The notes: generated from the letters alone by a model not told the origin. DNA of 64,000 bases from Cupriavidus metallidurans CH34 (GCF_000196015.1 NC_007974.2:620001-684000); one strand, 5' to 3'. Shown: positions 44,564 to 54,927, counted from the stretch's first letter. Numbers and translations: made by a program.

Positions 44564-45688
44564 CTAGAAGTTATGCCGCATGGCCAGCGCGAAGGTCTGT
44601 GGATCGGCGCCGGCCTTCACGCCCAGGCCGTTGATGGCGAAGTCATAGAGGGCGTTCCGCTTGTTGTTGATCCGGCTGTAGTAGGTATAGATCGACGTGC
44701 GCTTGGAAAGCGGATAGTCGTAGCCGACAGTGATCTGCGTGGCGCCGGTTTCGGGGCCGGCATGGAATGAACCGATTGTCTCGGTCGCATTGCCCGTGCC
44801 GTTGCTGGCGAACGTGAAGCCGATCTTCACGCTGCCGGGTCCGAGCTTCTGGACCAGTGAGGTGTAGTAGCTGTTGCGCGCCAGGTCGCCGGTGGCGGTG
44901 CGATAGTGCAATCGCTCGTACACCAGGGCGATCGTCGTCGTGGGGAACTGGTAGGAGACGCCGACCTTCATGCCATCGTCGTTACGGCCGGCGGTCTGAT
45001 AGTGCTGATGGATCTCGTAGGCCATCGACACACTGAGCGGGCCGCGTTCGTACGCGCCCGCAAACGAGTACAACGCCGGATTGCGCGGCACGCTGATCTT
45101 TTCTTCCGGCAGGCCCCAGGTCATCGCGCCGCTTAACCCGTGCCATTGCGGCGACTGGTAATGCAGGGAGTTCTGCTGGCGCCGGTCGAACGAGTTGGTG
45201 TTCTGGACGTTGTCCGTGGTGGCGGCCGCGCCATTGCCCATGATCGACATATAGCCGGCGGTGGTCGGGTAGTAGGGGTCGAGGGTCTTGGTCGAAGTGG
45301 TATAGGCCGTATCCCAGTTGCCCATGAATACGGTGCCATACGGGCTGGCCATGCCGAGCCGCGTGTCGCGTGCGGCGATCTGCCCCGCGCCGGTGTCGAT
45401 CGACAGCGTGCTCTCGACCTGCCAGATGGCCTTGAGCCCATACCCGAGCGCTTCCTCGCCGCGAATACCGAAGACGGACCGGTTGTTGGTCAGCCGCGCA
45501 GTGCCGCCCAGGTGGGTGCCGTCGGTCGCGGTGGAGGCTGACGCGTACTCGACGGCCGTATTGAGTCGCCCGTAAATCACAACGGATGACTGGGCGTTGG
45601 CCGTGCCGACCAGGCAGGTGGCCGAGGCCGATAGCGCCGCTATCGTCGCCAGGGGGCGCATCCAGTGCCACACGCCAACTCTTGTCAT
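44564..45688 (-). CDS. Outer-membrane general porin (Burkholderiales type)
   Basis: The product is 374 residues from ATG 45688 behind GGGGAG. It has a signal peptide ending near ANAQSSV, then the typical first strand VVIYGRLNTAVEYAS, RLTNNRSVFGIRGEEALGYGLKAIWQVES, RDTRLGMASPYGTVFMGNWDTAYTTS, and the terminal strand DPQTFALAMRHNF with a C-terminal Phe. It forms a trimeric diffusion channel. It is divergent from the YoaK-like gene. Confidence 0.93.
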   Translation of the reverse strand: MTRVGVWHWMRPLATIAALSASATCLVGTANAQSSVVIYGRLNTAVEYASASTATDGTHLGGTARLTNNRSVFGIRGEEALGYGLKAIWQVESTLSIDTGAGQIAARDTRLGMASPYGTVFMGNWDTAYTTSTKTLDPYYPTTAGYMSIMGNGAAATTDNVQNTNSFDRRQQNSLHYQSPQWHGLSGAMTWGLPEEKISVPRNPALYSFAGAYERGPLSVSMAYEIHQHYQTAGRNDDGMKVGVSYQFPTTTIALVYERLHYRTATGDLARNSYYTSLVQKLGPGSVKIGFTFASNGTGNATETIGSFHAGPETGATQITVGYDYPLSKRTSIYTYYSRINNKRNALYDFAINGLGVKAGADPQTFALAMRHNF

Positions 45689-45783
45689 CTCGCGCTCCCC
45701 CGTTGGTTTGATTCCTATAGTAGTGAAGCGTCGCACGGACGGGAATCGACGCTGATCGATAGAGGGACCATTAGAAGGGAATC

Positions 45784-46494
45784 ATGGCGCTCGAGAACCA
45801 GAAACCTATTCCGACCAGCATGCACGGCGGTGTGCTGTCGTTTGTCGCAGGCTTTGTCGATGTGGTTGGCTTCATCGCCCTGTTCGGGCTGTTCACGGCC
45901 CACGTGACCGGCAACTTCATCATGATCGGCGTGGAGTTGACCGGGAACTCGGACGGATTGGCGACCAAGCTGCTGGCACTGCCGGCCTTTGTCGTCGCAG
46001 TGGCCGCCACACGTGTGCTCGAGTCGAATTTCGCGAGACGCCAGCGTCCCGTGGTTGCGCTGCTGCTCGCCATCGAATGCTTGTTCCTGCTGCTGTTCAT
46101 CGGCACCGGGCTTTGGGCGAAGGCTGGCGCTGGCCTGACTGCCAATGCATTGCCGTCCACGCTTGCGGGAATGCTGGCCGTGGTGGCCATGGGTATCCAG
46201 AACGCGTTGTCCCGTACCGCGCTGGCCGATCTGGGGCCAACCACCATCATGACTGGCAACACTACCCAGGTCGTGATCGATCTCGTCGATCTGACTTCCG
46301 CCAGCCCGGAACAGACCGGGGCGATCGTCACGCGGCTGCGCAAGATGCTGCCAGCCGTAGTGGGGTTTGCCGCCGGCGCGGTGCTCGGCGCGCTTGCCTA
46401 TCAGGCGGTCAGTTTCTGGTGCGTCTTTCTGCCGGTGCTGCTGCTGGCGGCGGTGTGTCGCCAGCGTTGGCCCGGCAGGGTGGCGCTGGCCTGA
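45784..46494 (+). CDS. YoaK family (DUF1275) membrane protein
   Basis: The product is 236 residues behind AAGGGA, with six hydrophobic helices. Features are HGGVLSFVAGFVDVVGFIALFGLFTAHVTGNFIMIG, the conserved AHVTGN, and MGIQNALSRTALADLGPTTIMTGNTTQVVIDL with the second conserved TGN. The family's function is unknown; it is often near redox or quinone genes. Confidence 0.93.
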   Translation: MALENQKPIPTSMHGGVLSFVAGFVDVVGFIALFGLFTAHVTGNFIMIGVELTGNSDGLATKLLALPAFVVAVAATRVLESNFARRQRPVVALLLAIECLFLLLFIGTGLWAKAGAGLTANALPSTLAGMLAVVAMGIQNALSRTALADLGPTTIMTGNTTQVVIDLVDLTSASPEQTGAIVTRLRKMLPAVVGFAAGAVLGALAYQAVSFWCVFLPVLLLAAVCRQRWPGRVALA

Positions 46495-46580
46495 ATCGAG
46501 GTTCGCCTGCCGTCGAAATTTTGCCTTTTTGGTTTGAAATATTTTGGTGTACCATCCGCATACATTAACGTCGTCAACGT

Positions 46581-47816
46581 ATGCAAAAAATGGAAGCCAA
46601 TAAGTTTCGCCCGCTGGCTGGCGTAAAAGTGCTTGAGTTGTCACAGATTCTGGCCGGCCCCACCTGTGGGCTGATGCTTGGCGATCTCGGGGCCGACGTG
46701 GTCAAGATCGAGCGATTTCCCGCCGGGGACGACGCGCGGAAGTACCGCCGGCAGGGCGACAGCGGATTGCCGCCTTCCTTCCTGATTGTCAATCGCGGCA
46801 AGCGGTCGCTCGGACTCGACCTGCGCAAGGAAGAGGGCAAGGCGGTGCTCAAGCGGATGGTTGCCCAGGCCGATGTGCTGACCGAGAACTTTCGTCTGGG
46901 AGTGATGGAGAAACTGGGCCTTGGCTACGACGTGCTGCGCGAGGTGAATCCGGCCCTGATCTACTGCTCGATCACCGGATACGGACGGACGGGGCCGCTC
47001 GCCAGCAAAGGTGGTTTCGACCTGATTCTGCAGGCGTTCTCGGGGCTCATCAGCGTGACAGGAGAGCCCGGCCGCGACCCGGTCAAGCCGGGCATGTCGA
47101 TCGCCGACGTCAATGCCGGCATCCTGGCCGCATTCGGTATCCTGGCGGCGTACATCAACCGGCTACGCACGGGCGAGGGCTCGCGCGTCGAGACCTCGCT
47201 GCTGCAGGCATCGATGCAGCAGCTTTACTGGTACGCGGCGGCCTACTTCTCGACCGGGGCGATTGCGAAGCCGGTCGGCACGGCGCATCCGCTCATCGCG
47301 CCTTACCAGGTGTATCAATGCGCTGATGGCGGTATCGCGCTCGGGGGCGCCAATCAGACCAACTGGGAGCGCATCGCCGATGTGCTGGGCCATCCGGAGT
47401 GGAAGGCCGATCCGCGTTTCGACAGCGCGGCGGAAAGACTCGCGCGCCGTGCCGAGCTCGAACTGCTGATCACCGATGTCCTGAAGGGCGCGCCGGTGGC
47501 GACGTGGGTGGAGCGATTCGATGCCGTGGGGGTGCCTGTCGGCCCGGTTCAGAACGTGGCGCAGGCACTGGAGCATCCGCAGGCGAAGGCAGTCGGGATG
47601 GTCGTGGAAGCCCGCAAGCCAGGCGGCGGCATGACGCGCGCGCTGGGGCTACCCGTCCTGTTCGACGGGGGCAACGCCAGTTCGACCGGCCCGGCCCCCG
47701 CGCTGGGCGAGCATTCCAGTTCAGTGCTGCGGGAGTTTGGATTTGCCGCGGGAGAGATCGAGGACCTGCTGCGCAACGCCGTGGTCCACGACTGCGCTCA
47801 TCCGGTCGCGGCGTGA
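46581..47816 (+). CDS. Family III CoA-transferase (CaiB/BaiF type)
   Basis: The product is 411 residues (a second ATG at 46590). Family motifs are PLAGVKVLELSQILAGPTCGLMLGDLGADVVKIERF, FLIVNRGKRSLGLDL, and SKGGFDLILQAFSGLISVTG with the catalytic Asp. It is convergent with a GntR gene and near an enoyl-CoA hydratase and a Bug gene, which together look like a small catabolic unit for an acid. There is no strong ribosome-binding site before either ATG. A TGGTGTACCA dyad lies about 35 bases upstream. Confidence 0.93.
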   Translation: MQKMEANKFRPLAGVKVLELSQILAGPTCGLMLGDLGADVVKIERFPAGDDARKYRRQGDSGLPPSFLIVNRGKRSLGLDLRKEEGKAVLKRMVAQADVLTENFRLGVMEKLGLGYDVLREVNPALIYCSITGYGRTGPLASKGGFDLILQAFSGLISVTGEPGRDPVKPGMSIADVNAGILAAFGILAAYINRLRTGEGSRVETSLLQASMQQLYWYAAAYFSTGAIAKPVGTAHPLIAPYQVYQCADGGIALGGANQTNWERIADVLGHPEWKADPRFDSAAERLARRAELELLITDVLKGAPVATWVERFDAVGVPVGPVQNVAQALEHPQAKAVGMVVEARKPGGGMTRALGLPVLFDGGNASSTGPAPALGEHSSSVLREFGFAAGEIEDLLRNAVVHDCAHPVAA

Positions 47817-47830
47817 TGCGCGTGATGTGT

Positions 47831-48526
47831 TTACGGGCGACGTCCGCGGCCGACCGCCGCGCCATCGTCGGGCATCGCCGCGATCATGTCGGCATAGACA
47901 TTGCCGCCCGCGGAGATGTGCCGGACCATCGCTTCGGCGGCGCCATCCTCGTCGCCAACCTTGATCGCGTCGAGCACGGCCTTGTGCTCGGCCAGCGATG
48001 CGCGAACGCGCGCGGGGTGCTCGAAGCGGTAGTCCCGCATGCCACGCATCCGCGCGCGCATGGTGCGGATCTGCTTGGCCAGGATGTCGTTGCGGCTGCC
48101 CTCGTAGAGCACGCCATGGAATTCGTCGTTGGCGGCGCGGTAGGCCTCGGCATCTCCCTGCGCGGCCGCGCACGCTTCGTACGCGGTCGCCAGCGCGTCA
48201 CGCTCCGCCGGCGTCATGCGGCGCGAGGCGAGGCGGGCGGCAAGCGATTCCAGCTGGACCAGGATCTCACTCAGCGCGACGTAGTCGCGCAATGTAATCG
48301 ACGACACGATCGCGCCCTGGCGCGGCACCAGGGTGACGAGTCCAGCCGAGGCGAGCTGGATCAGCGCCTCGCGCGCGGGCGTGCGGGACACGCCGAAACG
48401 GTCGATCAGTTGCTGTTCATCGATCTGGGTGCCGCTCGGCAGGTGCCCGGACAGGATTTCCTGCTCTATCTCGGACCTGATGGTCTCGGTGCGGCTCTTC
48501 TTTTCTTCCGACATGCCTGTGTTCAT
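47831..48526 (-). CDS. GntR-family transcriptional regulator (FadR/FCD subfamily)
   Basis: The product is 231 residues from ATG 48526. The winged HTH is IRSEIEQEILSGHLPSGTQIDEQQLIDRFGVSRTPAREALIQLASAGLV, followed by an FCD domain with metal-type residues in ANDEFHGVLYEGSRN and EHKAVLDAIKVGDEDGAAEAM. It is a ligand-responsive repressor of catabolic genes. It lies between the CoA-transferase (convergent) and the enoyl-CoA hydratase (divergent). Confidence 0.92.
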   Translation of the reverse strand: MNTGMSEEKKSRTETIRSEIEQEILSGHLPSGTQIDEQQLIDRFGVSRTPAREALIQLASAGLVTLVPRQGAIVSSITLRDYVALSEILVQLESLAARLASRRMTPAERDALATAYEACAAAQGDAEAYRAANDEFHGVLYEGSRNDILAKQIRTMRARMRGMRDYRFEHPARVRASLAEHKAVLDAIKVGDEDGAAEAMVRHISAGGNVYADMIAAMPDDGAAVGRGRRP

Positions 48527-48606
48527 CGCTGTAGATGTGGCGATTCTACGCTGCTGCCGGCGCTTGCTGACCGTCTTCCGGCTCGGAATTCGATCTTTTT
48601 CTCCGT

Positions 48607-48620
48607 TTATGTACACATAA
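48607..48620. promoter_or_regulatory. Predicted GntR operator
   Basis: TTATGT and ACATAA flank AC, a dyad of the kind GntR/FCD regulators bind. It lies between the divergent gntR-type gene and the enoyl-CoA hydratase gene, about 81 bases from the former. Confidence 0.55.
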
Positions 48621-48703
48621 CGTCAGCTTGTGCATGCATGGATTTGCTGCGTGAGCGCCCTTATGTCTCTACGCCTTTACACACCTTCATCCCCAAACCT
48701 TCC

Positions 48704-49462
48704 ATGACCGACACATCCGGATTGCCCTCGCTCGCCATCGAAGGGCGAGTCGCCACCATCACATTCCAGCGCCCCGACGTCGCCAATCGCCTTGGGCCCG
48801 ATGACCTTGACGAGATTCATCGCCATATCGAAACGGTGAACGCCAGCGAAGCGCTCGTCCTGCGGATTCGTGGCACTGGCAAGTACTTCTGCAGCGGCTT
48901 CGATATCGGCAAGCTCGCGGCGGGTCAGCGTGGCTCGGGCTTTGAAGAACTCGTCAACGCGGTCGAGGACTGCCGGCCCGTCACCATCGCCGCGCTAAAC
49001 GGTGGTGTCTATGGCGGCGGCACTGATCTCGCTCTCGCGTGCGACTTCCGCGTAGGCGTACCGACAACGGACATGTTCATGCCCGCGGCGCGTCTCGGCC
49101 TGCATTTCTACAAGCGTGGCATGGAGCGATACGTGACCAGGCTCGGCCTGGACACGGCCAAGCGGCTCTTCCTGACCGCGGCCCGGCTCCAGTCGGACGA
49201 ACTGCTGCACTGCGGTTTTCTGACATCGCTGGTCGACGCTGCCGACCTCGACGCGAACGTCGATGCGCTGAGCGAAACGGTCGCCAGCATGGCGCCGCTC
49301 GCGGTGCTTGGCATGAAAAAACATCTCAACCGGATTGCGCGGGGCGTGCTCGATGTCGAGGAACTGGCTGTCGACGTTGCACGCGCCGCGCAATCGGCTG
49401 ACATCAAGGAGGGCGCGCTGGCCTGGAGGGAAAAGCGCAAACCAAGGTTCCAGGGCAACTAG
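48704..49462 (+). CDS. Enoyl-CoA hydratase/isomerase family protein
   Basis: The product is 252 residues from ATG 48704 (MTDTSGLPSLAIEGRVATITFQRP). The long open frame upstream is a shadow. Crotonase-fold motifs are LRIRGTGKYFCSGFDIGKL (first oxyanion loop) and AALNGGVYGGGTDLALACDFRVG (second). The usual catalytic Glu pair is only partly conserved, so hydratase, isomerase or thioesterase action is possible. No clear Shine-Dalgarno precedes the start. Confidence 0.9.
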   Translation: MTDTSGLPSLAIEGRVATITFQRPDVANRLGPDDLDEIHRHIETVNASEALVLRIRGTGKYFCSGFDIGKLAAGQRGSGFEELVNAVEDCRPVTIAALNGGVYGGGTDLALACDFRVGVPTTDMFMPAARLGLHFYKRGMERYVTRLGLDTAKRLFLTAARLQSDELLHCGFLTSLVDAADLDANVDALSETVASMAPLAVLGMKKHLNRIARGVLDVEELAVDVARAAQSADIKEGALAWREKRKPRFQGN

Positions 49463-49509
49463 TCCAGGGAGCCGGCTTTCATCAGTAGAACCGAAATGGA
49501 GACAGAAGC

Positions 49510-50496
49510 ATGAAGATTGCGAAGGCATCGAGGGTATGCATCGCCGCCGCGTTGCTGGTGCCGATGACGCTGGCGTGGGCGCAGGGTCCTGCCGCGTATC
49601 CAACCAAACCGATCCGGCTGATCGTCGGTTTCCCGCCGGGCGGTGGTGCGGACGCTGTGGCGCGCATCGTCGCGGAAAGAATGTCCCGGGACCTGGGGCA
49701 GAGCATCATCATCGACAACAAGCCCGGCGCCGGCACGACCATCGCGGCGGAAGCGGCAGCCCGTGCCGAGCCCGATGGCTATACGGTCTTCATGGGTAGC
49801 GCGAACCTCTTCGGAGCGGACAAGGTCCTCTACAAGAAGATTCGCTACGACGGGCAGAAGGACTTCACGCCGATCTCGCGCTGGACCATCGCGCCGATGA
49901 TCCTGGCGGTGAATAACGATATCGGTGTGAAGTCGGTGCAGGAACTGATCGCCAAGGCGAAGCAGAATCCCGGCAAGTACTTCTATGCGTCGTCCGGCAG
50001 CGGCGGGGCGCCGCATATGGCTGGCGTCTACTTCAACAAGCTCGGCGGCACGCGGATGGAGCACGTGCCGTTCAAGGGCGGCGCGCCGGCGGTGACGGCC
50101 GTGATTGCTGGCGATGCGCAGATGATCTTCGCCACGCCGCCGTCGGTGCTGCCGATGGTGGAGACCGGCAAGCTCAAGGCGCTGGCCGTGACGTCGGAGA
50201 AGCGGTCGCCGTTGCTGCCGAACCTGCCGACGGTGTCGGAGAGTGGCGTCAAGGGCTACGACTTCACGTTCTGGTTTGGGTTGTTTGGCCCGGCCAATCT
50301 GCCGCCCGATGTGGTGCGCAAGCTCTTCACCGCAAGCCAGAAGGCATTGAGCGATCCCGAGGTGGTGCAGAAGCTTGCGGTGCAAGGCAATGAGGCGCTG
50401 CCTTCTGCGTCGCCGGACGAATTCCGCAAATGGGCGTTGGCGGAAGGGGCCAAGTCCAAGCAATTGATTGAGCAGTCTGGCGCACATCTGGACTAG
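49510..50496 (+). CDS. Bug-family periplasmic solute-binding protein
   Basis: The product is 328 residues behind GGAGAC. It has a signal peptide ending near LAWAQ and Bug motifs KPIRLIVGFPPGGGADAVARIVAERM, SIIIDNKPGAGTTIAAEAAA and EPDGYTVFMGS. It follows the enoyl-CoA hydratase by 47 bases and probably binds the acid processed by this unit. Confidence 0.93.
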   Translation: MKIAKASRVCIAAALLVPMTLAWAQGPAAYPTKPIRLIVGFPPGGGADAVARIVAERMSRDLGQSIIIDNKPGAGTTIAAEAAARAEPDGYTVFMGSANLFGADKVLYKKIRYDGQKDFTPISRWTIAPMILAVNNDIGVKSVQELIAKAKQNPGKYFYASSGSGGAPHMAGVYFNKLGGTRMEHVPFKGGAPAVTAVIAGDAQMIFATPPSVLPMVETGKLKALAVTSEKRSPLLPNLPTVSESGVKGYDFTFWFGLFGPANLPPDVVRKLFTASQKALSDPEVVQKLAVQGNEALPSASPDEFRKWALAEGAKSKQLIEQSGAHLD

Positions 50497-50558
50497 GCTG
50501 GGCGGAGCGGGGCCGCCAGGCCCATGGCCAATGGCGGAAATAGTGACGATTCAGGCGT

Positions 50559-50588
50559 TTGACTTTTTAAGACGACTGGTCATATTAT
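50559..50588 (+). promoter_or_regulatory. Promoter with embedded TetR-type operator; predicts a leaderless message
   Basis: TTGACT (50559-50564) and TATTAT (50583-50588) are 18 bases apart. AGACGACTGGTC (50570-50581), an AGAC-N5-GTC dyad common for this TetR branch, lies in the spacer, so the regulator would block its own promoter. The expected transcription start is within a base or two of the ATG at 50596. Confidence 0.62.
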
Positions 50589-50595
50589 TTCCGCC

Positions 50596-51231
50596 ATGGC
50601 TCGTACTTCAGACAAGACCGACATTCCGAACCGCCTGACCAAGGCGGGTCGCGAACTGTTCTCCCACCACGGCTACAACGCCACCGGCATCCAGCAGATC
50701 ACCGATCACGCTGGCGTGCCGAAGGGCTCGTTTTACAACCACTTCGAAAGCAAGGAAGCGTTCGCGGCAGCGATCATCGCGGAATACGCCGATTATCTGC
50801 ACCGGTCATGGGAAGCCATGATGGAGGACGCCCCGCCCGAGCCGATGGCGGCGATCCGCTATGTCTTCACGCGGATGATTGCCTATCACGAATGCTGTCC
50901 CACGCAGGCGGGTTGCCTGATCGGCAACTTCGCTGCCGAGATCGCCTTGACGAGCGATACCTGTCGGGCCGTGCTGCAGGACGCCCAGTTCGCCTGGCGC
51001 GAACGGCTGGCCGGCATGATCAGCCTCGCCCAGGCGCATGGTGAAATCCGTGCCGATATCGCGTCAGCCGAGCTCTCGGGGCTCGTCTGGGATACGTGGG
51101 AGGGCGCCTTGCTACGTATGAAGATTGAACGCTCGGTTGCCCCGCTGCGCCGCAGCGTCGACCTGATGTTCGACCACCTGTTCCAGCCGGCCGCCGCGGC
51201 CGGCATCCACCACAGTCCAACCTTGGAGTAA
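50596..51231 (+). CDS. nemR: TetR/AcrR-family regulator (NemR-like)
   Basis: The product is 211 residues with the HTH GRELFSHHGYNATGIQQITDHAGVPKGSFYNHFESKEAFAAAII. The C-terminal ligand domain has Cys residues (HECCPTQAGCLIGNFAAEIA), which fits cysteine-based sensing of electrophiles as in NemR, and the next gene is an NEM-reductase homolog seven bases away. There is no ribosome-binding site. The predicted promoter suggests a leaderless transcript. Confidence 0.9.
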   Translation: MARTSDKTDIPNRLTKAGRELFSHHGYNATGIQQITDHAGVPKGSFYNHFESKEAFAAAIIAEYADYLHRSWEAMMEDAPPEPMAAIRYVFTRMIAYHECCPTQAGCLIGNFAAEIALTSDTCRAVLQDAQFAWRERLAGMISLAQAHGEIRADIASAELSGLVWDTWEGALLRMKIERSVAPLRRSVDLMFDHLFQPAAAAGIHHSPTLE

Positions 51232-51238
51232 GTCATTC

Positions 51239-52348
51239 ATGGGTGCACAGACCGAAGCATTCCTCACCGAAGCCCTGTTTCAGCCGATCAAGCTGGGCCG
51301 TATCGAACTCGCCAACCGCATGGCCATGGCACCGCTCACGCGCAGCCGCGCCGATGACGATCTGGTGCCGACCGAGATGGTGGTCGAGTACTACCGCCAG
51401 CGCGCCAGCGTCGGCCTGATCATCGCCGAAGCCACGCAGGTTTCGGAGACTGCCCAGGGCTACACGAACACCCCCGGCGTCTATACGCCCGAGCAGATCG
51501 CGGCCTGGAAGACGGTGACCGACGCCGTGCACGCGCAAGGCGGCAAGATTTTCCTGCAGATCTGGCACACGGGTCGCATGTCGCACTCGCATTTCCAGCC
51601 GGACAATCAGGCACCGGTGGCGCCTTCGGCCATTGCGGCCAATGCCAAGACGTATATCAACGGCCAGGGCTATGTCGAATGCTCGCTGCCGCGCGCGCTG
51701 GAAGCTTCGGAGATTCCGGAGATCGTGAATGACTTCCGCGTCGCCGCGGCCAACGCGATCAAGGCTGGCTTCGATGGCGTCGAAGTGCATGGCGCGCACG
51801 GCTATCTGCTCGATGCCTTCCTGCGCGATGGCACGAACAAGCGTACCGACGCCTACGGCGGCAGCATCGAGAACCGCGCCCGCTTCCTGCTTGAAGTCAT
51901 GGCGGCGGTGACTGCCGAAATCGGTGCCGATCGCGTGGGTGTCCGACTGGCGCCGGTGTCGCCGGTCAACGACGCGGTGGAAAGCAATCCGCAGCCGCTG
52001 TTCGAGTACGTCGTGCGTGAGCTGGAAAAACTCCATCCGGTGTACATCCACGTGGTCGAAGGCTACACGGGTGGCCCGCGCGACAATGTGCCGTTCGACT
52101 ACGAGGCGCTGCACCGCCTGTACTCGGGCGTGTGGATGGTCAATAACGGCTACAGCAAGGAAATGGCCGAGGAAGCGATCCGCGCCGGCCGTGCCGACAT
52201 GGTCTCGTTCGGCCGCAAGATGATCACCAACCCCGACCTGCCGCGCCGCTTCCGTGAGAACCAGCCGCTGAACAGTCCGTTCGAGGACGCGTCGCTCTAC
52301 GGCGGTACTGGCCCGCACGGCTACGTCGACTATCCGGCATTGGCCTGA
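51239..52348 (+). CDS. nemA: N-ethylmaleimide reductase / alkene reductase (Old Yellow Enzyme)
   Basis: The product is 369 residues behind GGAG. It has NemA-type motifs: LFQPIKLGRIELANRMAMAPLTRSRA, EYYRQRASVGLIIAEATQVSETAQGYTNTPGVYT, IFLQIWHTGRMSHSHFQP, DGVEVHGAHGYLLDAFLRDGTNKRTDAYGGSIENRARFLLEV and SFGRKMITNPDLPRR. FMN-dependent reduction of maleimides, nitro-compounds, nitrate esters or enals. With the TetR gene it forms an electrophile-inducible pair. Confidence 0.96.
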   Translation: MGAQTEAFLTEALFQPIKLGRIELANRMAMAPLTRSRADDDLVPTEMVVEYYRQRASVGLIIAEATQVSETAQGYTNTPGVYTPEQIAAWKTVTDAVHAQGGKIFLQIWHTGRMSHSHFQPDNQAPVAPSAIAANAKTYINGQGYVECSLPRALEASEIPEIVNDFRVAAANAIKAGFDGVEVHGAHGYLLDAFLRDGTNKRTDAYGGSIENRARFLLEVMAAVTAEIGADRVGVRLAPVSPVNDAVESNPQPLFEYVVRELEKLHPVYIHVVEGYTGGPRDNVPFDYEALHRLYSGVWMVNNGYSKEMAEEAIRAGRADMVSFGRKMITNPDLPRRFRENQPLNSPFEDASLYGGTGPHGYVDYPALA

Positions 52349-52381
52349 TCTTCGGCCTCGCGCGCTCTACGGGCGGGTTTG

Positions 52382-52414
52382 CATCCGGACCTATGTCCGG
52401 ATGTCCATAGGTCC
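52382..52414 (+). terminator. Two mutually exclusive hairpins after nemA
   Basis: CATCCGGAC/GTCCGGATG (52382-52403, loop CTAT) and GGACCTATG/CATAGGTCC (52387-52414) overlap and cannot form together. Both have nine-base perfect stems. There is no U-tract. They may end nemA transcription or be part of the adjacent repeat's insertion context. Confidence 0.5.
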
Positions 52415-52424
52415 TTACGTCCTT

Positions 52425-52616
52425 AGAGGCGCTATCAAAATGAAGCGAAGCGGTTCTGGCTAGGGTGAAGCAGGGGTTTCGGCTCGTATGCGAGCCGCCT
52501 GCGGAACGGCATGTGCCTGCGAGCACATGCGCGCCCTGCAAGGGCGCGGCCGCAGACAGTACAAGTAGACCGGCCAAGGCCGCGCAACGACGCCAGAATC
52601 ATTTTGATAGCGCCTC

Positions 52617-52617
<1 letters not shown>
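52425..52617 (-). repeat. MITE-like palindromic repeat, long copy (B)
   Basis: This is an inverted-orientation copy of the element at 23071-23184. The ends are AGAGGCGCTATCAAAA and its complement. Relative to copy A it contains an extra central part (about 80 bases) with its own hairpins (GGCTCG/CGAGCC, GCATGTGC/GCACATGC, GCGCCCT/AGGGCGC). On the minus strand it begins directly after the TAA stop of acxR. There is no open frame. Confidence 0.85.
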
Positions 52618-54602
<1,985 letters not shown>

Positions 54603-54687
54603 GGGACGATCACTCTCAGTTGATTCCGGCAACCGTAGCCCCACGCTTTTCGCAAGTCAACAATTCTCTTTGCAATCAAGGGTTTGT

Positions 54688-54758
54688 GCTGTGCAGCAGG
54701 GGCGCGAAAGTGTCCGGATTCCGGACACTTTCGCGTAGGCGTCCGGAAACTGCACAGC
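54688..54758. promoter_or_regulatory. Nested palindromic upstream activator site for AcxR
   Basis: The core is a perfect palindrome of 15-base arms around one T (54704-54734). Its arms read GCGAAAGTGTCCGGA and the complement. Outside it, GCTGTGCAG (54688-54696) and CTGCACAGC (54750-54758) form a second dyad, and an extra GTCCGGA half follows the core. The site lies about 150 bases upstream of the predicted acxA start of transcription, the expected distance for a sigma54 activator. Activator identity is inferred from neighbourhood. Confidence 0.78.
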
Positions 54759-54804
54759 TTCGGGCGATGTTTGCCCCATGCCCGAACCCCCAAGTCGGCG
54801 CCGG

Positions 54805-54817
54805 CAAGGCATTGATT
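54805..54817 (-). promoter_or_regulatory. IHF-type binding site
   Basis: On the minus strand AATCAATGCCTTG fits the IHF consensus WATCAANNNNTTR at every position. It lies between the upstream activator site and the sigma54 promoter, where DNA bending is needed. A 12-bp palindrome ATCACATGTGAT (54821-54832) is next to it, of unknown meaning. Confidence 0.6.
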
Positions 54818-54858
54818 TCAATCACATGTGATCGGCTCCTGCAGGTGCCAATGCCGCC

Positions 54859-54874
54859 TGGCATGTCCCTTGCC
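54859..54874 (+). promoter_or_regulatory. Sigma54 (-24/-12) promoter of acxABC
   Basis: TGGCATGTCCCTTGCC has the invariant GG and GC at the exact spacing of the TGGCACG-N4-TTGCW consensus. Transcription would begin near 54885, giving about 43 bases of leader before acxA. Confidence 0.85.
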
Positions 54875-54927
54875 ATGAAGGGTGTGTGGGAACTCCCACG
54901 ACGATGACACCAATGACAGGAGACAAC

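Noticed and set aside
47399-48703. A long open frame leading into the enoyl-CoA hydratase from 47399.
   Set aside because: It overlaps the CoA-transferase and the GntR gene in other frames; the hydratase fold begins at the ATG at 48704.
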